Assembly (NCBI GenBank): GCA_012961365.1
Contig: DTZN01000131.1
Location: forward strand, 1 to 5,595
Reading direction: 5' to 3'
DNA from: Hydrogenothermaceae bacterium
GTDB lineage: Bacteria; Aquificota; Aquificia; Aquificales; Hydrogenothermaceae
DNA: 5,595 bases
The translations under genes and the position numbers were made by a program. Position 1 is the first letter of the stretch. Each line of letters starts with the position of its first letter. The notes under the pieces were generated by a model, which saw only the letters and a program-made list of their open reading frames with translations, did no database searches and was not told the origin of the DNA. This document shows, one piece after another, positions 1 to 4,848 of the stretch.

Positions 1-37
1 AAGTTAATCCATGAGTAGATAAGATTTTTTCATCCAT
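1..37 (-). CDS. Start of a minus-strand gene running off the left edge (unidentified)
   Basis: Reading the minus strand from base 37, an ATG opens a frame of twelve complete codons (MDEKILSTHGLT) that is still open at the window edge. An AGAGG Shine-Dalgarno sequence lies 7 bases upstream, which is good spacing. It follows the 87-380 gene on the same strand after 49 bases, so the two may be cotranscribed. An alternative ATG at 33 in another frame reaches a stop within ten codons and is not credible. Twelve residues are too few to assign a family. The S-x-H-G-L-T stretch is loosely like the N-terminus of some ABC transporter ATPases, but that is only a weak impression. Confidence 0.55.
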   Translation of the reverse strand, partial: MDEKILSTHGLT

Positions 38-44
38 AAAAAAA

Positions 45-49
45 CCTCT
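45..49 (-). promoter_or_regulatory. Shine-Dalgarno of the left-edge gene
   Basis: The minus strand reads AGAGG here, then seven bases (a T run), then the ATG at 37-35. It is the main support for calling a gene from so short a visible fragment. Confidence 0.55.
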
Positions 50-86
50 AAAAAAGAAAGTTTATTAGAAATATTTTATCAGGATT

Positions 87-380
87 TTATCTTCTAAATA
101 TTTGTTTACTGAGTAGTGCTTGAGTGTTATCTATTTTTTGTTTTGCTTCTTCAAGGGAGATTTCTTCAAAATTGGGAAATATGTTATTTAGATTGTCTGT
201 AATAAATTCAAAGGTTTGTGAAAATATAATTCTATCTATTAAAATTGCGTGAACTTTTCCTATTTTCACTAGTTTATGTTTATCATCTATTTTGTCAACA
301 TCAATTAATGCATAAACATAATTTTCCTCTTTTAATAAGTTAGAATTTTCTTTCAACACATAAAATTTTTCTTTTTTCAT
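87..380 (-). CDS. Small hypothetical protein, 97 aa
   Basis: This is a complete frame of 97 codons ending in TAA. The frame stays open upstream to base 626, but that extension lies antisense to gspG and reads as low-quality Phe-rich sequence, so the start is placed at the ATG at 380-378 (MKKEKFYVL). The ribosome site is weak: GGTAAG lies about 9 bases upstream. The protein is soluble-looking, with no signal peptide or membrane segment. Residues 21-60 look like beta strands (YVYALIDVDKID, then KLVKIGKVHAILIDR). Residues 74-92 are a likely amphipathic helix (ISLEEAKQKIDNTQALLSK). The gene is divergent from the secretion operon and codirectional with the left-edge gene. I do not recognise the family. 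Nothing visible ties it to secretion except sharing the intergenic region. Confidence 0.65.
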   Translation of the reverse strand: MKKEKFYVLKENSNLLKEENYVYALIDVDKIDDKHKLVKIGKVHAILIDRIIFSQTFEFITDNLNNIFPNFEEISLEEAKQKIDNTQALLSKQIFRR

Positions 381-408
381 AACTACTATCTTACCATTAA
401 CAAATATT

Positions 409-417
409 TGATAGAAT
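409..417 (+). promoter_or_regulatory. Candidate extended -10 promoter for the gsp operon
   Basis: TGATAGAAT matches the extended -10 pattern TGnTATAAT with one mismatch. It lies in the 67-base divergent gap and would start transcription near 424, giving a 5' leader of about 23 bases that contains the gspG ribosome site. No good -35 is present: the best hexamer, TTACCA at 391-396, is only 15 bases away. Extended -10 promoters often tolerate a weak -35. In DNA this A+T-rich such matches can arise by chance. Confidence 0.4.
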
Positions 418-436
418 ATCTTAAACAAAAATAGCT

Positions 437-441
437 GGAGG
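437..441 (+). promoter_or_regulatory. Strong Shine-Dalgarno fixing the TTG start of gspG
   Basis: GGAGG is followed by six bases and then TTG at 448-450. This decides the start, because no ATG or GTG offers the typical short basic prepilin leader. The surrounding CTGGAG(G)AAAACT is nearly repeated before the TTG start of gspL at 2545-2556. Confidence 0.75.
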
Positions 442-447
442 AAAACT

Positions 448-855
448 TTGAAAAAAAATAGGGGTTTTACACTTTTAGAATTACTTGTAGTTTTAGTGAT
501 TTTATCTTTACTTGCGGCACTAGTTATTCCAAAAATCACAGGTAGAGTAGACGAGTCAAAAATAAAAACTACAAAAATACAGCTTAAAGAAATAAAAAGA
601 GCTTTAGAAATGTATAAATTAGACAATGGAACATATCCTACAACAGAACAAGGTTTAAAGGCTTTAGTAGAAAAACCTAAGATACCACCTGAACCAAAAA
701 AATGGAAACAGTATTTAGAAAGTGTTCCTAAAGATGCTTGGGGAAATGAGTATATTTATATATATCCTTCAGAAAGTCACCCATTTGAACTAAAATCAAA
801 AGGTCCAGATGGGGAGTTAGGAACGGAAGATGATATATCAGTCTGGGATGAATAA
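448..855 (+). CDS. gspG: Type II secretion major pseudopilin GspG
   Basis: GspG is the main subunit of the periplasmic pseudopilus that pushes folded substrates through the GspD secretin. The 135-residue precursor has a short basic leader MKKNRG, cut by prepilin peptidase before Phe7. The mature chain then shows FTLLE with the conserved Glu5 (Glu11 of the precursor), a hydrophobic helix to about residue 27, and the helix-kinking Pro28. Family signatures follow: LDNGTYPTTEQGLKALV at 58-74, PKDAWGNEY at 94-102, and SKGPDGELGTEDD at 117-129, the calcium-binding loop known from GspG. Length is normal for the family. Initiation is at TTG with a strong GGAGG. The gene is first in the operon, and its stop overlaps the start of gspI in ATGAATAA. 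The identification is firm. Confidence 0.96.
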   Translation: MKKNRGFTLLELLVVLVILSLLAALVIPKITGRVDESKIKTTKIQLKEIKRALEMYKLDNGTYPTTEQGLKALVEKPKIPPEPKKWKQYLESVPKDAWGNEYIYIYPSESHPFELKSKGPDGELGTEDDISVWDE

Positions 856-1162
856 AGGTTTTACACTTCTTGAAGTGGTTGTAGCTATTACTATATTTTT
901 AGTGGCTTTTAGTGTTTTGATAAAAATGCAAGTTAATAATATAAGTAAGATAAAAGAAAGTTTTTTAAGATTAGATGCTTTAGAATATGCTAAAGTTTAT
1001 CGTGAAGGTTTATCAAACAAATCAGAGCTAAAAACTATAAATGAATTTGAAATAAAAGAAAGCTCAAAAACTATAGATTTTGGAGTAAAAGAAGTAAACA
1101 TACAAGTAATAGAAAAATCTACAGGAAAAACAATTTTAACTTTAAAAACTTATGAAGAATAA
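848..1162 (+). CDS. gspI: Type II secretion minor pseudopilin GspI
   Basis: The precursor has 104 residues with the very short leader MNKG, then FTLLEVVVAITIFLVAFSVL. Gly4 is at -1, Phe is +1 and Glu is +5 of the mature chain. The EVVVA motif after FTLL and the short length point to GspI rather than GspH. The family's role is to nucleate the pseudopilus tip with GspJ and GspK. An in-frame ATG at 830 would add six residues (MIYQSG), but the start at 848 gives the standard short leader and an 8-base overlap with gspG, so it is preferred. There is no clear SD at 848, so translation is probably coupled to gspG. The body after the helix (residues 30-104) is divergent and slightly short for the family. 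GspH cannot be wholly excluded. Confidence 0.85.
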   Translation: MNKGFTLLEVVVAITIFLVAFSVLIKMQVNNISKIKESFLRLDALEYAKVYREGLSNKSELKTINEFEIKESSKTIDFGVKEVNIQVIEKSTGKTILTLKTYEE

Positions 1163-1673
1163 AAATGCTTTTACATTACTTGAACTACTAATTGTTATTA
1201 CTCTTTTATTATTGATTTTTGGAATAATTGGTTATACATATGTATCAAATATAAAAGGATTGTCATATCTTTCAATAAAATCACAAAAAACAGTTCAGGA
1301 GATTTCTTTAGTTAGTCAAATTACTAAACAAATTTTTTCTTCCATAGAAAAAAAAACTATAAATTTTGAACTAGAAGAAGATAGAATTTCCTTTTATACT
1401 CTATATCCCATTTTTTATGAAGGAGCAGTAAGGGCAGAATACCGTATAGAGAAAGTAAAGGATAAATATAAAGTGCTTTATATGGAGTTTCCATACATTG
1501 ATGGAAAACTGGGAGATGAAGGATTAAAAAAAACAGTTATTGGATACTTTGATTATATAAAAGTAGAAGTTCTACAAAATGGCAGATTTTTAAGGAATTT
1601 TAGAAGTAAAGGGTTTCCTCAATATTTAATAATTTTTACAAAAAATAGAAAATACCTGATAAGTAAAAAATGA
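1152..1673 (+). CDS. gspJ: Type II secretion minor pseudopilin GspJ
   Basis: The 173-residue precursor has leader MKNKNA and then FTLLELLIVITLLLLIFGIIG. Mature Glu5 is present (Glu11), but the residue before the cleavage site is Ala6, not the nearly invariant Gly. Size, position between gspI and gspK, and the strand-rich body fit GspJ. LEEDRISFYTLYPI at 74-87, YRIEKVKDKYKVLYME at 97-112 and FPQYLIIFTKNRKYLI at 155-170 look like the beta-sheet core. In known systems GspJ forms the tip complex with GspI and GspK. The start overlaps the end of gspI by 11 bases and has no clear SD, so translation is probably coupled. The gene ends in an A run followed by TGA, which overlaps the gspK ATG as ATGA. 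Confidence 0.88.
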   Translation: MKNKNAFTLLELLIVITLLLLIFGIIGYTYVSNIKGLSYLSIKSQKTVQEISLVSQITKQIFSSIEKKTINFELEEDRISFYTLYPIFYEGAVRAEYRIEKVKDKYKVLYMEFPYIDGKLGDEGLKKTVIGYFDYIKVEVLQNGRFLRNFRSKGFPQYLIIFTKNRKYLISKK

Positions 1674-2563
1674 TACTAATAATTGTTTTAATAATAATTT
1701 CTACTCTTGGAGTATTAATTTTAAATTTATCTGAAGAAAGATTTGTTTTGGAAAACTATATAGAAAGTCAAATAAATACAGAAGAAATAATATTTGCTTC
1801 AAAATCTGCAGAGAAAGCTTTAAAAAAACTATTAGATAGAGATGATAAATCTGTGGATTATATTGGTGAGTTTTGGTCTCAAACAATTCCTGTTTCTTTA
1901 AATGATATAAATATACAAATAGAAATAATAGACCAAGAAAGATTTTTAAATCCAAATTTTCTAGTTAATGGAACTACTATTAATGAAAAACACAAATTAG
2001 TTTTTGAAAGGCTATTTGATATTTTAAATATAAACTACGCAATTTTGTATAACATAATAGAGTGGATAGATAAAGATGACCTACCAAATAATGGAGGAAA
2101 GGAAGATTACAACTTATATATGGCAAAAAATGATAAGCTCGATACCTTAGAAGAGTTAAAATTAATAGAAGGTATAAATGACAATATCTACAATGGCACT
2201 GTGGAAGGTGGATATTTTAAACCAGGGTTTAGGAGTTTATTTTCTCCATATTCCAATGGAAAAGTGAATATAAATACTGCATCAAAATGGATATTAATGG
2301 CTTTAGACAATGATATTGATGAAGCATTAGCAAATGAGATTATTATATATAGACAAAGGAAACCTTTTAAAAATATAAAGGATTTAGTTTTAGTTGATGG
2401 GTTTAACTCTGATATTTTGTATAGAATAGAAAACATGATAGATGTAAAAAGCGAAAATTTTTTAGCTAAAATAGATATAACAAAAGGTAAGAGAAAATAT
2501 AAAATGATTATACTTTTAAATAGGCAAAATAAGACAAAAATCGTCTGGAGAAAACTCTATTGA
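1670..2563 (+). CDS. gspK: Type II secretion tip pseudopilin GspK, apparently leaderless
   Basis: GspK caps the pseudopilus tip. The 297-residue protein begins MILIIVLIIISTLGVLILNL, a membrane helix that lines up with the mature N-terminus of other GspK proteins. The usual basic leader ending in Gly is missing. An in-frame stop (TAA, 1664-1666) two codons before the ATG prevents any upstream start. Family landmarks are clear: DQERFLNPNFL at 88-98, IIEWIDKDDLPNNGGKEDY at 129-147 and GKVNINTAS at 197-205. A helix-hairpin-helix/SAM-like segment at 215-258 includes EIIIYRQRKPFKNIKDL. Lack of Glu5 is normal for GspK. The ATGA overlap with gspJ indicates termination-reinitiation. The family call is firm, and the odd N-terminus is real in this sequence unless there is a sequencing error in the A run at 1665-1670. 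Confidence 0.92.
   Translation: MILIIVLIIISTLGVLILNLSEERFVLENYIESQINTEEIIFASKSAEKALKKLLDRDDKSVDYIGEFWSQTIPVSLNDINIQIEIIDQERFLNPNFLVNGTTINEKHKLVFERLFDILNINYAILYNIIEWIDKDDLPNNGGKEDYNLYMAKNDKLDTLEELKLIEGINDNIYNGTVEGGYFKPGFRSLFSPYSNGKVNINTASKWILMALDNDIDEALANEIIIYRQRKPFKNIKDLVLVDGFNSDILYRIENMIDVKSENFLAKIDITKGKRKYKMIILLNRQNKTKIVWRKLY
2545..2556 (+). promoter_or_regulatory. Shine-Dalgarno motif before the TTG start of gspL
   Basis: CTGGAGAAAACT contains GGAG (2547-2550) nine bases before TTG at 2560. It almost repeats the motif before the TTG start of gspG. It lies within the end of gspK, giving gspL its own ribosome site besides the TTGA overlap. Confidence 0.6.
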
Positions 2564-3684
2564 TAGTAAAGGGAATTGATTTAAGTTTAAATGTAGAACT
2601 TGTTGCTAAAATAAAACCTTTAAAAAGTAAAGTTTATTTAATAGATAAACCATCTAGTATCCAAAAAACTATAGCTTCATTTCCTGCCATTAAAAGCACA
2701 TTTAGAACTTATGAGTTTCCTTTTTCTGATAAAGATAAAATACAAAAAGCAGTAGAAACGGCACTAAAAGTAGATTTACCTATAAGTTTTGAAAGTGTGT
2801 CTTATGACTATATACTAAAAACTTATAAAGATAAAACATTTGTTTTTTGTGTTATTGCAAAAAAGGAAGATGTTCAAAATTTGAAAAATGTAGATATTTT
2901 AGATAGTGAAGTATTTGCACTTCTTAGAATTGCTAGATTTTTAAATTTAAAAAATATAAATATTCTACATTTTTCCGATGGTTATATAGTTGAAGTTTTT
3001 GTAAAAGATAGTTTTATAAAAAAAGTAAGGATATTAAAAAATATAGAAAATATACCAGAAAATACACTTTTGTCTGGAGATATTCCTGAAAAATTTGAAA
3101 ACTACCCTAAACTAAAAGTAGAAAATATCCTACCAAAATATAATGTAGCTTATGGACTTTTACTTAAGATGTTAGATGATACAGGAATAGACTTACTTCA
3201 TAAATCAAATAAAGATATTTTTGTGAAACTTTTAAAAGGAGCGTTTTATTTATTTTTGTCTGTATTGGTCTTAAGTATAGCCATCTGGTTTAAGGTATTT
3301 ACATTAAAAAAGCAAATCAAATATGTAAAAGAAAAAGAAAAGGAAATTTTTGTTAAAGCTTTTAACTATTTAGGAACTATATTCGACCCTTTAGAGCAGG
3401 CAAAAAGTAAATTACTTATGTTAAAAAACAAGGACAAATATAAAGAAGACACTATAGATATATTAAACTTTATAGGAATTGATTTATCCAAGTTAAACAA
3501 TGTTGAGTTATTTAAAATAACTATCTCACAAAATAGGTTTATAATAAAAGGAACAGCCAAAAGTATAAGAGAAATAGAAATGTTAAAAAACTTTTTGTCA
3601 AAAAAATATAATGCCAAAATAGAAGAAACTGTAAATACTCCAAAAGGCGAAGTTAGATTTACAATATCAGGGGATATTTCTTGA
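2560..3684 (+). CDS. gspL: Type II secretion inner-membrane platform protein GspL
   Basis: GspL links the cytoplasmic ATPase GspE to the membrane platform and pairs with GspM. The 374-residue protein has three parts. Residues 1-225 are a cytoplasmic actin-like domain, opening with VKGIDLSLN and including ALLRIARFLNLKNINILHFSDG at 120-141. A single membrane helix at about 227-247 (GAFYLFLSVLVLSIAIWFKV) is followed by a charged helix at 250-270 that is probably a coiled coil. The periplasmic ferredoxin-like domain at about 295-374 has NVELFKITISQNRFIIKGTAKS. This layout and the place between gspK and gspM fit GspL. The related pilus protein PilM has no such membrane and periplasmic part. Start is TTG, overlapping the gspK stop as TTGA with GGAG upstream. 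Sequence similarity in the cytoplasmic domain is weak by eye, so the call leans on architecture and order. Confidence 0.9.
   Translation: MIVKGIDLSLNVELVAKIKPLKSKVYLIDKPSSIQKTIASFPAIKSTFRTYEFPFSDKDKIQKAVETALKVDLPISFESVSYDYILKTYKDKTFVFCVIAKKEDVQNLKNVDILDSEVFALLRIARFLNLKNINILHFSDGYIVEVFVKDSFIKKVRILKNIENIPENTLLSGDIPEKFENYPKLKVENILPKYNVAYGLLLKMLDDTGIDLLHKSNKDIFVKLLKGAFYLFLSVLVLSIAIWFKVFTLKKQIKYVKEKEKEIFVKAFNYLGTIFDPLEQAKSKLLMLKNKDKYKEDTIDILNFIGIDLSKLNNVELFKITISQNRFIIKGTAKSIREIEMLKNFLSKKYNAKIEETVNTPKGEVRFTISGDIS
3669..3674 (+). promoter_or_regulatory. Shine-Dalgarno before the TTG start of gspM
   Basis: AGGGGA lies six bases before TTG at 3681, inside the end of gspL. It supports the TTG start, which overlaps the gspL stop as TTGA. 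Confidence 0.5.
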
Positions 3685-4142
3685 GTAAGATAGTTATATT
3701 TTTTGAGAATATTACAGATAGAGAAAAAAAGATTTTAATTTTAGGTATTTATCTTTTTGTTCTTATATTAGGTTATTATTTAATAGACTTTGGATTAAAG
3801 AAAGTAAAAACTTTAGAAGAAAAATTAGAAACAGAAAAGAAAAAATATATAGAGCTTAACAAATTAGTCCTTGAATATAAATCCAAAAAAGAAGTTTCTA
3901 AAAGTAATAATCTTAGCTTATCAGATATAGATAATTTATCCAAAGAAACAAACACCAAAAATAATATAGTATCTATAAAACCATTATCAGAAAACCAAAT
4001 TGAAATCATATTAGAGAAAGTAAACCCTGCGGATTTTTTACAATTTTTACAAAAGATAAAACAAAAAAAATACAGAATAACTTTTATAAAAGTAGAAAAA
4101 CTAAAGGGTAAAATAAACTCAAGACTGGTAATAGAAGAATAA
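3681..4142 (+). CDS. gspM: Type II secretion platform protein GspM
   Basis: GspM is a small bitopic inner-membrane protein that stabilises GspL. The 153-residue chain starts with a short cytoplasmic segment carrying the typical NITDREKKIL (10-19). A membrane helix follows at about 17-36 (KILILGIYLFVLILGYYLID), then a Lys/Glu-rich coiled coil at 37-70. A Ser/Asn-rich linker at 71-96 leads to a ferredoxin-like periplasmic domain at 97-153 (IEIILEKVNPADFLQFLQKI, then YRITFIKVEKLKG). This matches GspM in size, topology and position. Start is TTG in a TTGA overlap with gspL. The primary sequence is poorly conserved across the family, so topology and gene order carry the call. Confidence 0.88.
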   Translation: MSKIVIFFENITDREKKILILGIYLFVLILGYYLIDFGLKKVKTLEEKLETEKKKYIELNKLVLEYKSKKEVSKSNNLSLSDIDNLSKETNTKNNIVSIKPLSENQIEIILEKVNPADFLQFLQKIKQKKYRITFIKVEKLKGKINSRLVIEE

Positions 4143-4143
4143 C

Positions 4144-4824
4144 ATGAAGAAATACACATTATACTTCTTAGTATTTTTTACAGCTTTTTTTGCAACTTTT
4201 GTATATACATTTCCAATCAAAAATTTACTTTCTTTTTATGCAAATAAATTTGGTTTTGAATATAGCAAAATTGATGGAAATCTTTTTAAGATTACCATAA
4301 AAGATTTGTCTTACAAAGATTTATATATAAAAACTCTTAGTTTACATAATAAACTAATTTTTATGGATATATTTGTAGATAAAGATAAATTGGCAGATAT
4401 TAATTTACTAGATAAAAGTTTAGTAATAAAAGCTAATAAATTGCAAATAGAAGAATTTCAAAAAAAACCAAAAATTTATGGAAATTTAGATTTGTATTTA
4501 AATATTTTTGTAAAGGATAATTATATTTTATCAGAAGGTAAAGGAAAGATAACCCTAAAGAAAGTATCTTTTATTCCTTTTGCATCCAATCTAAATATAG
4601 ATTTTTCAATAAAAAATAGACCACCAAAAAATTTTATTAATATCTCAATAAGAGGAGCACAGATTGATTATGCGATTAATGCAGATTTAATTTTACCTTT
4701 AGATAAAAAACAAATAATATTAAATGGTATTTCTCAAGGCAAAATTTTTGGTAGAAATGTAAAACAAAAAATAGATATTGACTTTATAAAAGGTATAATT
4801 AATAAAAATTTATATTTAAATTAA
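4144..4824 (+). CDS. gspN: Type II secretion accessory protein GspN
   Basis: The 226-residue protein has an N-terminal signal-anchor (residues 2-23, MKKYTLYFLVFFTAFFATFV) and then TFPIKNLLSFYANKFGFEY. A long series of short beta strands follows, with the G-N-L-F-K-I-T-I-K-D-L pattern at 45-55 and similar repeats to the end. This resembles the GspN/AsmA-like style of periplasmic beta-rich proteins anchored in the inner membrane. GspN is present in only some T2SS operons and its exact job is unclear. It starts one base after the gspM stop with only a weak AGAAG ribosome site, so it is probably translationally coupled. Sampled stretches are among the most A+T-rich here (11 of 60 G+C at 4441-4500). 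The name rests mainly on position after gspM plus architecture. Confidence 0.78.
   Translation: MKKYTLYFLVFFTAFFATFVYTFPIKNLLSFYANKFGFEYSKIDGNLFKITIKDLSYKDLYIKTLSLHNKLIFMDIFVDKDKLADINLLDKSLVIKANKLQIEEFQKKPKIYGNLDLYLNIFVKDNYILSEGKGKITLKKVSFIPFASNLNIDFSIKNRPPKNFINISIRGAQIDYAINADLILPLDKKQIILNGISQGKIFGRNVKQKIDIDFIKGIINKNLYLN
4794..4799 (+). promoter_or_regulatory. Possible internal -10 box ahead of the lipoprotein gene
   Basis: A perfect TATAAT lies inside the end of gspN, 49 bases before the lipoprotein ATG. TTGACT at 4778-4783 resembles a -35, but the 10-base spacer is too short for a normal sigma-70 promoter, and there is no extended -10 TG. It is listed because the lipoprotein may need separate expression. 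Chance matches are expected in such A+T-rich DNA. Confidence 0.2.
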
Positions 4825-4836
4825 AATCCACTAAAT

Positions 4837-4843
4837 GGGAGGA
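4837..4843 (+). promoter_or_regulatory. Strong Shine-Dalgarno of the lipoprotein gene
   Basis: GGGAGGA is followed by five bases and ATG at 4849. It is the strongest ribosome site in the window and lies in the only true intergenic gap (4825-4848) of the plus-strand series. No terminator hairpin is present there, so read-through from gspN is expected. Confidence 0.75.
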
Positions 4844-4848
4844 TAGCC

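Noticed and set aside
38..86. Possible terminator between the two minus-strand genes
   Set aside because: No stable G+C hairpin is visible. The T run on the minus strand (38-44) is the spacer between the SD and the ATG of the left-edge gene.
381..626. Upstream extension of the minus-strand small gene to 626, giving 179 residues
   Set aside because: The extra part is antisense to the start of gspG, is Phe/Ser/Thr-rich shadow sequence, and lacks an SD. The ATG at 380 gives a sensible protein.
751..770. Alternating TA-rich tract resembling a promoter or melting element
   Set aside because: It encodes the conserved EYIYIYP strand of GspG and has no nearby start that needs a promoter.
463..868. 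Exact 12-base repeat GGTTTTACACTT at 463-474 and 857-868
   Set aside because: Both copies encode the conserved G-F-T-L of the prepilin cleavage region in gspG and gspI. Shared function explains it without a mobile or regulatory repeat.
1701..4159. Minus-strand open frames at 1701-1955, 2188-2436, 3366-3617 and 3776-4159
   Set aside because: They lie entirely or almost entirely within well-supported plus-strand gsp genes, have Phe/Leu/Ser-rich compositions typical of antisense frames in A+T-rich DNA, and show no ribosome sites of note.
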